From: Armillaria gallica
Lineage: Eukaryota; Basidiomycota; Agaricomycetes; Agaricales; Physalacriaceae
Direction of reading: 5' to 3'
Length of the DNA stretch: 64,000 bases
Assembly: GCA_037576215.1 (NCBI GenBank)
Contig: JBANDB010000001.1
Coordinates: 620,001-684,000, forward strand
The notes beneath the pieces are model-generated. The model saw nothing but the letters and a program-made list of their open reading frames with translations, searched no databases and was not told the origin of the DNA. Made by a program: the position numbers and the translations under genes. Of the stretch, positions 35,755-47,320 are shown piece by piece; position 1 is the first letter of the stretch, and each line of letters begins with the position of its first letter.

Positions 35755-36300
35755 AAAAGGAACGAGAGTGGGACAGCGATACTTCGCGCCAGACCTGAAT
35801 GGCAAAGCAGTTTGTTGCGGAGATACCAAGGGTGCCATTAAGGATCTGTGTGACGTCGGAGAGTGATTGAGAGAGGACGCTGTTTGGATCCGCAAAATTT
35901 AGCGCCGAACCCGAACGGCAAAGCACTTTCGTTGGGGAAATACCAAACTTGCTGATGTGCTCGGTGAGTGACGGGTGTAGGTACAGGAGCTGGATGAGAG
36001 AATGGCGCAAGTCTGGCAGCACAGAATCTCGTTCAGAAAGTAGCGCCCTCTCCCTCCTTCCCAAACATTCTCCTCGCGTAGCACAAGACCGCTATGTCCG
36101 GTTCATTCGTCAGAACAAAAAGGTTCCCTTCGCCTTCTTCCCTTTCGCACTGTCTCACAGCTTCCCTCGCTCTTCCCCCTCCACCTTGAGAGCCTCGGGG
36201 CGTTCATCTTTATCGCTATGCCCGGGAAGAAGAAAGCCCGAAAGTGTTGGCTACTGCGCTTGAAGCTTGAAGCTTGAAGAGGCGAGTTGGAGGGCAAAGG
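35755..36300 (-). repeat. Repeat unit A, copy 4
   Basis: The minus strand reads KFGISPTKVLCRSGSALNFA and SQSLSDVTQILNGTLGISAT, the longest readable form of unit A (36064-35753). The family is not recognised. Confidence 0.5.
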
Positions 36301-36409
36301 GTATGGGTATACAGGGCCGGAAGAGAGGTAAGTCTGGTTGCGTCGGAAAAGATGTTGTCTGGGAGATGAGGAGCGGGAAGAGCTTCAAGTTTTAGTACCA
36401 GCCGCATAG

Positions 36410-37300
36410 GTTGGTTCATGCTCCTCAACAGGGCGCCGCTCAGTACCTCCGCTGAGCACAGAACTTCCATTTTCTGCTAAGACACCCAAGCCTTCGTCTT
36501 GTTTATCCATGTCCTCGGCCGCACGAAAAAAATTGGGCGACCTTGGCACAAGTAGCGTGCAGGCTCGGATGGAACGGGGAGGTTCTCGTTGTCTGGGGCG
36601 ATGAATGCTGTGAGATTGTTTGGATACGGTGGTGGGCATCTTTTCGAACCAGATTTCTAGGCGGGTGGGCCATTCGTGGACATCGGACTGTATTGTTATG
36701 ATATTCGAAAGGGAGTGGTCTTTGGTGCCGCTGAGTTGCTCGATGGTATAGCCGAAAGGCTTCAAAACAGCCAACTCTGAAGGGAGTTAAGAAGGATAAG
36801 CCTCCCATCGACGGTGAGGAAAAAGAGATGAGTGCGCACCTCCTTGTTGCTCGAGTCTTCGTTGAGATTGGTGGACTCTGGCGCCATGTGCGTACACTAC
36901 GCCTGCCTCCCAAATCTCGCCGGTGGGAGCCGAAACCTCGGAGAGTGTGGTCTGGTCGTATTTGCCGGATACTACATACTGGAACTCGCCTAGCCTAGGG
37001 AGGGTGAGTTCTCAACCGGGCGAGAGTAGCATACGCGGTCGCCACTCACGAGATCCTTCGTCTCTTTATGAATCTTTGATGCCTAGCTCAAATCCTTCTT
37101 GGGTTCATCGCGCGACGAGATAAAAGTCTGGCCGATATGTTACAGCTTCGGGTGGTCCTGCTGGTCCTGTGCCTTGACGAGATGATCAAGTAGCCTAGTG
37201 TCCGAGGGCAGCGCTGTTGAGTGGTGCGGACTTCTCAAACCCGAGACAGACATTGTATCCATCCAGGGCGTCCGGGTGAAGGGTAGCAGCACGAGGCATG
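36410..37300 (-). pseudogene. HNH-nuclease-like gene remnant, copy 4
   Basis: Pieces in order are KYDQTTLSEVSAPTGEIWEA (near 36955), APESTNLNEDSSNKEV in a second frame, AVLKPFGYTIEQLSGTKDH, and QSDVHEWPTRLEIWFEKM (F to P in the motif). It is interrupted by at least one frame change. Confidence 0.6.
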
Positions 37301-37683
37301 ATGGTAAGAATGCTAAATTTGGTTTTGTTTGAATCCCGGGCCCGATCAAAAATCGAGCATCCTCTTTCGTGCGTTCACTCGCGTTGTTCCTTCAAGTTAC
37401 TCTTATGGACTCGAATGTTCGTACAGACTGCCGTCATATACGAGCCCGGTTCCCCAGCACGATGAACACTACAATGATACTCTCACCTTACGCGTACAGC
37501 CCGTCAATATTTCAATGCGCGCCTTTTTGGTACCTCGCCTGAGAAAAGTCAGCACGGGCATCATGCATCACCATCGACGGCCTCGATTAACCTGGCCACA
37601 GGACTGTGATGTCGATTTGCATTACCTGCTTTCAAAGACAAAAAATCATGCTTCGTGATTTATAGATCAGAATCGCACTAGAT

Positions 37684-37758
37684 GAGGGTCTCTTGGCGTG
37701 GTTGCAGAATCCCCTTCTTGGCTGTGATCGATCGCCGGTTCGAGTCCGGGCTACTCCA
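37684..37758 (+). tRNA. tRNA-Asn-like repeat copy, diverged
   Basis: The gccggttcgagtccgg B-box arm is intact and the anticodon region reads ggctgtgatcg, one base short of the ctgttga loop. It keeps the gcttcgtgatttat upstream flank found at 17582. Confidence 0.35.
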
Positions 37759-37849
37759 TGACATAGTAGTAGGTAAATGTTCATTTTAAAAACTTTTTAA
37801 TCAAAGACTTTGAAATTCGAGGCTTGTTGCTTGAGGCGTGAGTCGTGAG

Positions 37850-38150
37850 TCGACTGGTCAGCAGAGAGCTTTAGCTTTAGGACCTCACGCGCACGATTTT
37901 GGGTTTTTGAATTCAAATTCAGAATTTGCTTGATACTCTGTACCTCTAGATCTTAATCCACTGACAGACCTGCACTTTTGTGTGATGTTCGCCTTTCACT
38001 TTGGACAGATTTGTGGCAATTACCCGGAAGGACGTATTACCCTTTGCTTGGACATTTGTGTCTACACTAAAGGAGCAAGAGACGAGTTGTCATGTGCCAA
38101 AACTTGATCTATAATCTGGGCGCGACCCGTATGTGTGCAAAGATCCTCGG
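37850..38150. repeat. Flank shared with 51803-51976
   Basis: The two copies share gtcgactggtcagc and the ttttgggttttt context. After the ggcag at 38150 this copy continues into the LINE, whereas the 51.97-kb copy jumps to the far end of the LINE. Confidence 0.7.
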
Positions 38151-39850
38151 CAGGAGGAGGGGTCTTTATTCTGATCGATGTTCCTAAGAAGGAAACGGAC
38201 CAGAGTCCGTACTACATGTGTACTAACTACACTATGCTACGGTACCGAATGTATATCTAGCCTCACTGATACGGACATGCCCCCGCAAGGTACAGCTTCT
38301 CAGCTCTAGCATAGACAACGTGAATATTCTAATGGAAATTATATTACACACAGACCGAACCGCAATCTTAGGTGGTGCCAGGGTGCAAGTACATCGGTGT
38401 TTTCTCCACCACCTGGCACGCGTCGAACACAAATCTGGCTAGGCGTCGGACCAAATCCGGATAGGAGAGTAGAGAGTGGAAAAGAGAAATGGGTGACGAA
38501 CTGGCGTGGCGCAAGGCGGGGGCTTTTCTCAGGGATGTGTGGAAAGATTTCACCCGCAACTGATTTAGATCGCCATCTGTGCATACAAAAAGCACATGCA
38601 TCTCGTCCTCGACATCGTCGCGACACAGTCGACACAGCCGAAACGCCCTGGGTACGTGTGTTGAGGAGTCTCGCATCTTCACCCATCTTCCACGTTCAAC
38701 ACCAAGTCCATGGCTCGCTGTCATCATTCTCGTTAGGGCGATACGATGATCGCGTATGCATGTAAGGAGGTAAGACCTGAAGATCAAAGGATCTGATGAC
38801 CTTTGACCGCTTCTCAGACGTTCCCATCGATCCTCCATCAGCTGTAAGCGTGATGATGAAGAGATCTGTGCTAGCGCCCATTCCCTCGCCTTTTCGTGGA
38901 CCGCATTAATCAAAAAGTCAACATGGTCCGGGTTGAGTAAACTCTCCAGCGATAACTCGGTCTCACTGAAACCCAGCCTATGTAGGACAATGACAATATC
39001 ACCTAGCCAGCACGGTTTCCCCATCAGCCAGAGATCGGCATTGGCCTCAAGACACCACACGGGTATACGGTGTTCACCTAGGTGCAGGATTCGTCGGAGG
39101 TAGCACAATGTAAACATGATTCGGCAGTAGGGGAGGGGGAGAATACCCGTCTCAGTGAATACGGTGACACGGATTGATCGCTTCTGAATGGATAGCAAGC
39201 GTCGCAAGTACGCAACCTGTACGATTTCAAGGAGATGAGGGCCCGAGCTAGCCACATCTACTGCGACTTCCGCGCCAAATGTTAGCTGGGGATTAATCCG
39301 ACTTTTGTAGATCGCCACGCCCTCTCGAGGCGGCAGATCACCAAAGTACTTCTGAAGGGTAAACGTCACGTTGGCAGTGTGTCTTGCAGACTTCTCCTTT
39401 TCAGCATAATGCTGGGAGAAGATGTCGGCCTTGGAGGAGGTGAATGTTACACCCAGGTATTTGTGTTCGTTGGTCCACTCTATACGGCGCCCCAGGATCG
39501 TGAAGACTGGGAGAGTAGACGGGAGCTTCCCAAAAGCCATGGCCTATTATGATCATCAGACGCCAACCTCTTTCAGTCAACAAGGAACAAGCGCAGACCT
39601 TTGTCTTCGGGATATTCACCAGCAGTCCCTTGCGACTTGCCCATGGTCCGTAGACATCTAGGTGCGCCTGCAGCCCCACCGGTCCCGAGAACAATGCACC
39701 ATCATCAGCTTGTTCAATATTCATCACCCGATGCCCACCAATGGAGATATCTTCTGAGTGGGGAACAAAAACCAGATCTGAGGCAAAGAAATTCCAGAAA
39801 CCTGGGGAGCCAGAGTCAGATTCTATATCAAGCCAAACAAAGCTCCATAA
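38150..39850 (-). mobile_element. 5'-truncated LINE (non-LTR retrotransposon) with reverse transcriptase remnant
   Basis: The minus strand encodes the back half of a reverse transcriptase. The upstream frame (39850-39545) contains SGSPGFWNFFASDLVFVPHS and the catalytic ADD of the palm (EQADDGALFS, 39709-39701). After a frameshift near 39540 a 390-codon frame (39540-38368) continues with EHKYLGVTF, a long helical region, and a C-terminal Cys-Cys-His-Cys cluster (CRLCRDDVEDEMHVLFVC). About 200 bp of 3' UTR follows. The fingers, first catalytic Asp and endonuclease domain are missing: typical LINE 5' truncation. It is inactive because of truncation and frameshift. Confidence 0.85.
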
Positions 39851-39854
39851 GATG

Positions 39855-40260
39855 TTATCCCCTCCCCCAGCTTCAGATCCCCTCTAGTGTTGGTATACTA
39901 TCCAAGTTCTCGATGATGTGAAAATAAACGAGAGTGGGTTCAGAGAAGACAGCGCCAGACACGAACGGCAAAGCACATTTTATCAGTCTGCTTTGTTGAG
40001 GGAGATACCAAACTTGCTGGTGTGTGACGTGCCCGGAGCTGGATGAGAGAATGGGGCGAGTCTGGCAGCACGAAATCTCGGTCAGAGAGTAGCGCGCTCT
40101 ACCAGGCCTACCTCGGCTCCCCCGGCCTCGTATTTGAGAAATGCACTGCCGTCGCGTGAAGGATGGCCGGAAGGGTCGATTACTACACTTGAGAAAGCGT
40201 AACTACGAGCCTGGAAGAGGGGTACGTCTGGTCGAGATGGGGATGGGGAAGAGCTCAGAG
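39855..40260 (-). repeat. Repeat unit A, copy 5
   Basis: It starts at the LINE junction with the cccctctagtgttggtatac context, which is shared with 52030. Only short coding fragments are readable. Confidence 0.45.
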
Positions 40261-40284
40261 GTTTAGCGCTAGTCGTATAGGTTG

Positions 40285-41400
40285 GTTCATGCTCTTCAAG
40301 AGGGCGCCGCTCAACACCTCCGCCGAACTTTCGTCGACATCCAAGCCTTCGACGACACGGTCTTGCTTATCGGTATTCTCGGCCGCGCCAGAGCACTGGA
40401 TGACTTTGGCACAAGTAGTGTGGAGTCTCGGATGGAATGGGGAGGTTCTCGTTGTCTGGGGCGGTGAATATCATTTCTGGGGGTAGAGAGAGATGGATTG
40501 CATTGCATAGTGGTCCTGGATGGGGGTTGAGATTGCTTGGGATAGGACGGTGTACATGGTCGTGATTCTTCATGGACATCGGATTGCATTGTCATGATAT
40601 TGGAAAGACAGTGTACGTTGGTGCCATTGACATGGCCGAAGAACTTCAGGACGGCCAACACTGAAGCGAGCTGAAAAGGATAAGCCCATTAGTATCATCG
40701 GTGGTGTAGAAAAATAGACGACCACGCACCTCCTCGTTGCTAGTCTTCGTTAAGATACTTGGACTCTGGCGCAATGTGTGTACACTACGCCTGCTTCCAT
40801 AATCTCGTCGATGGAAGCCGAAACCTTGGAGAGCGTGTCCTGGTCGTAGTTGCCAGACACTACACACCGAAACCCGTCTCGGACGAGAGCCTGAGGTGAT
40901 GTGAGTTCTCAACGAGTGAGCATGCACGGTTGCCACTCACGAGATCCTTTGCCTCTTTATGCATTATGCATTATGGGTCTTCGGTACCTCCCTCGAATCT
41001 CTCATGGGTTCATCGCGCTACGGAAGATCTGAGGAGGCGAGTGAACTTGTTGACTAGTTTCGTACCAAGGCTAGGCGTATTGCACAGAGAGATGAAGACC
41101 TTACAGGAACGGATAAATACTCGATGAAAGCCTGTCCGAGTTGGGAGAGCTTCGCGTAGTCCCAGGCGCATGAGTGTACATATGGTGTTGACGAGCACGG
41201 TGCGGGAGGGGGAGTGGATGATCAAGTAGACCAGTGTCCGTGCGTAAACCAGGGCGGCGCTGTCGGGTGGGGCGGACTTTTCAAACTCCAGACAGATGTT
41301 GTATGCATCCGATAGACCATCCGAGAGGGTTGTGCTGGGAGGGAGTGCGGGGCATATGCATGATGCATGATGCTGATGTATGATGGTAAGAAAGCTAAAT
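40285..41400 (-). pseudogene. HNH-nuclease-like gene remnant, copy 5
   Basis: It retains DNENLPIPSETPHYLCQ, FFGHVNGTNVHCLSNIMTM and the N-terminal TTSVWSLKS region in broken frames. The DVHEWF motif is damaged by a deletion near 40560. The GTGTACACACATTGCGCC context (complement near 40780) carries the shared frame change. Confidence 0.6.
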
Positions 41401-41429
41401 TTGGTTTTGTTTGACTCCTCTCACGATCA

Positions 41430-42840
41430 AAAATCGAGCGTCCTCTTCGTGCGTTCACTACGCGTCAACTCGTGTTGTTTCTTACTCCTATGAACTCGGA
41501 CGTTCGTACAGAGCGTCATCATCAACGAGCTAGATTCTCCAACGCGATGAACACTGCAATGCGCGCCTTTCCGATAACTCGCCTGAGAAAAGCTAGCACG
41601 GGCATCACCATCGAAGGCCTCGATTAGCCTGACCAGTACCATGCCAGACAAGACTCCGCACACCACTTCGCTCGATACCAGTAAAGGCGCATATATGCAG
41701 GACTTGTTTGTTGAAAAGAAAAGGGATGGGTGTGTGTCCATTTCTTCTCTCGTAGACGACGAATCTCATAATTTAGGGTGTGACAGACTCTAAGAGTACG
41801 CTTCCTCGCTGACGCCACGGAGACGTCCTTCCTCTACGTCTTAGTCCACGCGACATGGACGAACAGCCGCTATCGAGTGCTACCGTGACGTCACGGCCAT
41901 TATCTCAAGAAAGTTTTCCCCGGCGATAACATCATGCACTGGCAGCGCAGGACGAGGTGCGTGTATATTCTGCCAGCGTCTCGTCGCTGATGAATCGATA
42001 TTGCAGGCCCACTATCAAAGCTCTCTAAAACGCTGCCGTCATCTCCCGGTCTACCTCGATAAGACACTGGTATGAGCACCGACCAGAGGAGCTCGCCTTG
42101 TCGTGATATGCGACTACGGTGTTGGTGCTGTCACACCGAGGTCACAACAAGGAACGGCGGGGTCTGCACCATACACAAAGGCTCGTACCGTTGTGATCAC
42201 ACTATTGAGTGTGTTGCACGAAGTACTAGATACTCTTCGCTGGGTACATTGGAGACAGAATGTGACTCGACGCGTCGGCGTTGACCGGGGTCTTACAACT
42301 GCGATACAGACATGGACTCCTTCATTTTCGTGCGCAGGTGGTGAAAGGAAGAGCCGAGCGTGGTGTTGGCCAGGCCTTCGATGGTGATACCAGTGCTAGC
42401 TTTTCTCAGCCAAGGCGTCGACAAAGTGCATACTGCAGTGGTAGGACGCGCTTGCGTCGGAGAATCAGGCTCGTTGATGATGGCAGCCTGTTCTGATCGA
42501 AAGCCCGGGAAGGAGGAGGGAAGGTTGGAGGGGAATCAGAAGCCGATGATTGATTGCTCTGGAGAAGGAGAGTTGGCGCGAAGGAGTACGTGTATGGTTC
42601 AGCTCGACGCAATGGTCGAAGCTTTCGCTCTCTTCCCGTCATTCTCCCATACTATACCGATGTCCGAAAGACTCGTTCCTTTGGTCGTCGAGGAAGGGCG
42701 ATCTCCCAAACCAGGGCACGGGTTTCATTCGCAGAACGATATGGACAGCGTTCCCCAATGGCCTCCACTTTCGCTCCCCTTCGATAGCGCAGGAGGGATC
42801 GGCCTAAATCACAGGCTTAGTCACTCGCTTCCTGCGTGCT
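41430..42840. repeat. X/Y units, copy 5, with internal inversion
   Basis: 41427-41741 (minus) is a 104-codon frame reading RLIEAFDGDARASFSQ. From about 42066 to 42592 the sequence is the reverse complement of what the other two copies have at 8881-9405 and 54325-54895, so the second X-like frame lies on the plus strand here (42281-42496). After 42593 the normal order resumes. Confidence 0.7.
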
Positions 42841-42939
42841 GAAAACTAGAGACGTGGTTGTATAGGAAGAAGGGAGGTCGGTGAGAAAGGAGCCCTGCGG
42901 AAGCTCCCTGCTCCGCCCACCTATCATTTAATCTCTCTT

Positions 42940-43104
42940 GGTCTTAATCACACACAACAAAGTCGACTTCTATCCCGAGCCAAGTTCCCTCTGTGGCGTC
43001 AAGCTATTCTTCGTCGCACTCACGTGCCCTTCCAACCAATGGTTCGAAGCTCGCTTGCGCCGTCGATACGGGCCCCGATCTCTTTGGCTTTTCGTTCAGT
43101 CTCT
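42940..43104 (+). pseudogene. 5' remnant of the GST-like/hydrolase segment
   Basis: It matches 9783-9990 and ends abruptly at about 43100-43104 in the ttcagtctc context, where it joins sequence equivalent to 15160. The hydrolase gene is missing. Confidence 0.7.
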
Positions 43105-43620
43105 TAGAGAACATGATCAGACACGACCCTACAACGGATCCAACCGTTAACATTTTCTCACCGAAATCACCGGCATCTCAAATGACAGGTTTCCGACACC
43201 AGCTCGCAGAATAGCTACGTACTAGGTGACCTTATGCAACCACAATCGCTTCTCGTCACTGCTCTGCAAACCGAAAAATGGGCCAAGTTCATCCACTTTC
43301 CCCGCAGTCGATTCAACACCCCCAAAGAAGCTCTGCAAAAGGGACAGAAGTTGCCTCTTCCATAATCTATTATCTTGACCACAAGTGCAACGCATTCAAG
43401 CTCAGCACCTGGCACTCACGCGGCCCTAGACGCTTTCTCTGACGGTAAACCTCCAAATTCATTACTATGGACGGCTTTATTGCCTGGCAAGCGGAGGGCG
43501 CAATATCGATTCTTCAAGATTTTCAAGACTTTACTCACCATGTCTCGATCGTCTTGGTACTTCCTGAATGCGATCAAAAGGTCCACCGGTCAGTGACAGT
43601 GATCATAAAGAGAGCTGAAT
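43104..43620 (+). pseudogene. Unit U, copy 2 (partial)
   Basis: It matches 15160-15700. It reads EGAISILQDFQDFTHHVSIV in one frame, then diverges at about 43598. It is truncated. Confidence 0.45.
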
Positions 43621-45380
43621 GTACACGTGACGGGACGCGCCTTTTCCATCCCGGACTAGCCGGCGTCCCGATCTCAGTAACCACCATCTGCGTGAACCTG
43701 TCAGTCCTGGTAAGCAGCTACTGTAACTGAGAGCAAGACTGGCCATTAGTTCGCCTTGTCGTGGTCCTCCTGCTTTCTTACCGCGCTTCGTCTTTGCTGA
43801 GCCTCTCTCTCATCACATCTTTGGTTCAGGAACTGGTAGCTAGTAAGGACCACCCTAGGCCCATGCAGGTGTCCGTCTTATCCTCGACTCTCTTACCTGA
43901 TTGATCTTGTCCTGCGTTTAATTGCCCGAGTACCAACGCGGGGAGTCTCTTCCTTGGATTGCTTGCCTTATTAGGATGGCATGTGAACAGTGACACTGAA
44001 GAACCGCTATTCTACGAGGCTATGGGAACTCAGGCCTAGGCTTCGAGGCTGGGCTTAGATCCATAGCCTGCGCAGTCACTTGCGACACCAGCCTAGCAAT
44101 CTATCATAAACTCGTAAGATCAGATCAAACTTGTCTTGGACCCTTTTCTCTTCCCGTGCTGATCTTGAAGCCAGGCGAAATCTTCAGCGGGCACGGTCAG
44201 TACTATGGTCAGTGGCCGGAGCCCGTTGTGAAAATAAGTTTGATGGCCTTATTCAGGACTCTATTGAAAAGAAGTCTGCCTCCTGACGGCCATCTCAGCA
44301 TCCAAGTTGATGATACCCTGTGCTCGTCCCCTTGTGCTGCCGTCACGACAGATAGAATACTACCACGCGCATCTCGAGAGCAAGTCTGCTGAGGACTTAC
44401 CTCAAAACACTCATTAGCAAGGCTTCTCCGTTCGCCATTCTTCTTATAGTACTCTTCCTTCGGGACTTGCGAGGTAAGTGTCAAACGCACAGTGCAAGAG
44501 CGGCTTATCACCGAATTCGAAGCACTGCGTGCAACTTTAATAACTTAAAATAGGACCGGTACCTTAAAAAGTTTCGATTTCAGCTTCCGTTTGTACGCCC
44601 TTGTTTTGCGCTCCGTAAAACGAGAAGAAACTTTGAGTCCTTACTCCGTAGAAGGAAAAGCTTTTCATTGCTGTTTTACCGACGGCCTTTTCTGGACCGA
44701 GAAAGGCTAAATTGATACCTTTTAGGGCTTCGATTTTGACCGGCTGAAACGCACTGGCCTCTGCTGTGGAGTTTAAAAGGTTGCTTTATCTGTCCGGGAA
44801 AAATGACTCTCAAGTTTGGCTTTCGGCTTTTGTTCCTACCAGTCTCCCTAGGCATTTATGGCTATATTGGTGACCTCGAGATGCACGCGGCCTTGCAAAC
44901 GCCGTAGATTTGTAAATCTGATGCTTCTGTATTGTCTTGGTCCAGTCGTTTTCTTCAATATCAATTTCAACTCATATGCATTATCTATGACGCGCGATCA
45001 AGAAGGGAGAAAATTGCTATTGATTGTATCAAGGGTTCTAGGGACATGTTTCTGCTGGGTACACAACATTACCTTCGCTATGCTTGTGTACCTCAGAAAT
45101 TTGTATCGAGCTGCCTGTAAAATGGTGGTGAATACAGGCTGTTCATGGGCAAGTTACAACAGTGAACTAGCTCAGAGCCTGACTTCCGACGGCCATTGTC
45201 GATAGGTCAAGCGCTTTGAATAGTAATGCTCGATATGTCAAGCGCTTTCTCTCTCGGCCGGAAACACAGCATAGTACAGTGATCAACTCGGGGAGTGTGT
45301 CTTCCGAGACATTATTTGGATCTGGCGCTAACACTGTCGTCGCGAGGGATTACTTGATACAAGATGACGTCGTGGTCTTA
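43620..45380. repeat. Flank of micro-gene copy 2; left part of a 4-kb direct duplication
   Basis: From about 44095 on, patches match 47740-49380 in the same order, with many indels. A 115-codon frame at 44858-45205 is not conserved in the partner. No gene was identified. Confidence 0.45.
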
Positions 45381-45386
45381 CTAGCT

Positions 45387-45394
45387 TATAAATA
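45387..45394 (+). promoter_or_regulatory. TATA box of micro-gene copy 2
   Basis: TATAAATA lies 95 bp upstream of the ATG. Copy 3 has TATAAA at 94 bp. Confidence 0.5.
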
Positions 45395-45481
45395 GAAAGG
45401 TCGACTGTGGCCTCCTCCATCCTTCCACTTGCCTTGCGGCATCGAAATAGACCATTATCCCCCCTCTTCTACTCTATTACA

Positions 45482-46018
45482 ATGTGCCGCCGTCGCCAGT
45501 GAGCTGCATCTTACCGCTGCATCCATTCTCCCAATTCCAACTCATTTTTCAGAGTCAATAACGTCTACATTCGATGCGGTCATACTTTCAGTCTTGTGCG
45601 TTCTTTGTACCCAACATATAATCCTCTGCTGACCTTGACCAACTTAGCCCGAAGAAAATGTACGACAATATATTTCTATGCGTGCTCCATTTATCTCATT
45701 TTTTGCTGTCTTTCCTTCCAGATTCGATGCGAGAAATCCAACTGCAAGTTTAGCCTTTTCCATCCTGCGAGCTGCAAACCGCCGGCTTGTCTGCGGACCT
45801 GTTGGCAGTAGTAAGTCTGTACCATCTGGCGCACTGTGGCTTTGATTAAGCAATATATCACAGCCGTCGCTTTCCTGAACAGTACTGTGCGATTTAATTC
45901 GCTTCAATATTTCTATTCTTTCTTGCTAACCTTTACAACAGCCCCCCATATCAATTCTTATTGTCCCACCTGCAGCTTCTACCAGTCAAATCAAGACGAC
46001 TCACGACTCACGAGGTAG
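45482..46018 (+). CDS. Cysteine-rich micro-protein, copy 2 (6 exons)
   Basis: Exons 45482-45498, 45553-45595, 45648-45659 (12-nt microexon), 45722-45810, 45864-45886 and 45942-46018 give 86 residues. All five introns are 52-62 nt with GT-AG ends. Nine cysteines: Cys2, Cys14, Cys27, Cys32, Cys42, Cys47, Cys51, Cys69 and Cys72, with CGH at 14-16, HP at 38-39, CWQYRRFPEQYSPHI from 51 and a terminal CPTC. The spacing suggests two or three zinc-binding knuckles. There is no signal peptide, so an intracellular role is likelier than secretion. The exon/intron layout is held in two other copies, which is strong evidence for a real gene. I recall similar hypothetical proteins in Agaricomycetes; no function is known to me. 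This is the most intact copy. Confidence 0.8.
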
Positions 46019-46029
46019 TAGCTTTGCTT

Positions 46030-46850
46030 GTACTAAGCATGAATGCGCAGTGGAGGGATGGCATAAGATTAGAGCTTGATTCATCCGGATGGGTTTAGGC
46101 ATACTGCCATTATGCGCACTTCGTAGCAGTGCCTCCGTGCCTGATCTTGATGATCTACATGCAACGTCGATGATTGCCAAGCCAGTGATCGGGTTTATAT
46201 AATAGTGATCTCCCGGTTATCTTTCACCACTTTGGTCCCTAAGCTTGAACCGAGTTCAAAATGCTCAACTCAGCTCAAGTCCGGTCAATAATAATCGAAG
46301 ACAGTAATTATGACTTGAACTGGAAGCGTTACGAGAAACTGAAATTTACTGGAACCGTTGATAAGATTAGGTATCATCTCGAGTTCATAAGTGCCAGTAG
46401 TTAACTCGGACTATACTACACACCTCACGTCAATACACAAGAGGAAACCTAGATCCACGAATGGAGAGACAAGTAACTTGACGACGCCTGTGCCTCCACC
46501 GCGTCATCGGTGGTATAATGGGAAATCCCAATAAGCAATCAACGTCAGAGCGCCTATCAGTCGCAGATGCCTAAGAGTCTAGATTTCGCCAAGAGACTTC
46601 GAAGAATAAAGCACATGAAGTGAGGCACCATCATTATACTGATCTCGGAGATGTGATACCCGATGCAACAAAATTACGCTGTTTAACTAGTTCCTTCCGT
46701 TGAATTATTCAATAAATAGCTGGTAGTTCTCCGTCATTCCAATACTGATACCCCTCGGTCGTACAAATATATCTCAACTGAACTCAGACTAGGTCCTTGG
46801 ACCAGCCAGAAGGGGCTGTTAATTAACTTCGCAAAGACCAAGTTACTTAC
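46030..46850. other. No gene seen
   Basis: This AT-leaning intergenic stretch has no frame of note, no inverted-repeat ends and no partner in the window. Confidence 0.5.
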
Positions 46851-46990
46851 GCAGTACTCATGCTTACATACCTTGATACGAATTTCTCTTCTTCTCTACC
46901 ACCATCATCCTCACGAGTCACCGTTCTTCGGGCTCCTCTTTCCCTTTCTTGTGCTCTTGGGTGTTCATTGTTCCCGTTTCCGTGTGTCGT

Positions 46991-47320
46991 TGTTTCGTGG
47001 GCCCGAGCTCCGCTGCTGATGCCGCATTGTTTCTCGAAATGGTGTGCTGCACTGTTGCACTTGTTCGGTGTCTGCGCTTTGTTGTTTCCATGGGCCCAGG
47101 TTCTGCTGCTCCTGCTGCAGCACTTTTTCTTGGATGGCGGCATGCTGCAAACGGCGTGCTTGACTTGGTGTTTGCGTTTTGTTGGTTCCGTTCCATAGGC
47201 CCTGCCGTTCCTGCTGCCCCGCTGTTCTTCGAAATTGTGTGCTGCAACATTGCGCGTCCTTGGTGCTTGCGTTTGGTTTCGGTCGTTCCCGCCCTGCCAG
47301 TTTTTCGGTCCTCTATGTTG
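46991..47320. repeat. Degenerate tandem repeat, unit 93-105 bp, frame-preserving
   Basis: Three units are phased by (G/A)GGCCC at 46999, 47092 and 47197, with a partial fourth near 47285. Spacings of 93 and 105 bp are both multiples of three. Frames stay open through it on both strands: plus 46949-47461 (170 codons, no ATG at its start) and minus 47353-46847 (168 codons, GTG at its start). On the plus frame each unit reads like GPxSAAxAALFLEMVCC. Whether any frame is translated is unknown. Confidence 0.6.

Larger units (their letters stand above)
31036..35759. repeat. Segmental duplication block I, copy B
   Basis: It is a direct copy of 1-6165 and carries the second DUF6534 gene. It lacks the three insertions of copy A but has its own TAGGGT-family MITE at 32275. 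Its distal end is joined to unit A copy 4 at a short aaaag homology (35755-35760). Confidence 0.9.

Noticed and set aside
38397..38765. 122-codon plus-strand frame opposite the LINE
   Set aside because: It lies antisense to the reverse transcriptase remnant and has no domain; it is a shadow frame.
44858..45205. 115-codon plus-strand frame
   Set aside because: The duplicated partner near 48.9-49.2 kb is broken in this frame, so it is unlikely to be coding.
45596..46018. Short frames at 45596-45811 and 45836-46018 as separate genes
   Set aside because: They are parts of exons 4-6 of the micro-gene read through introns.
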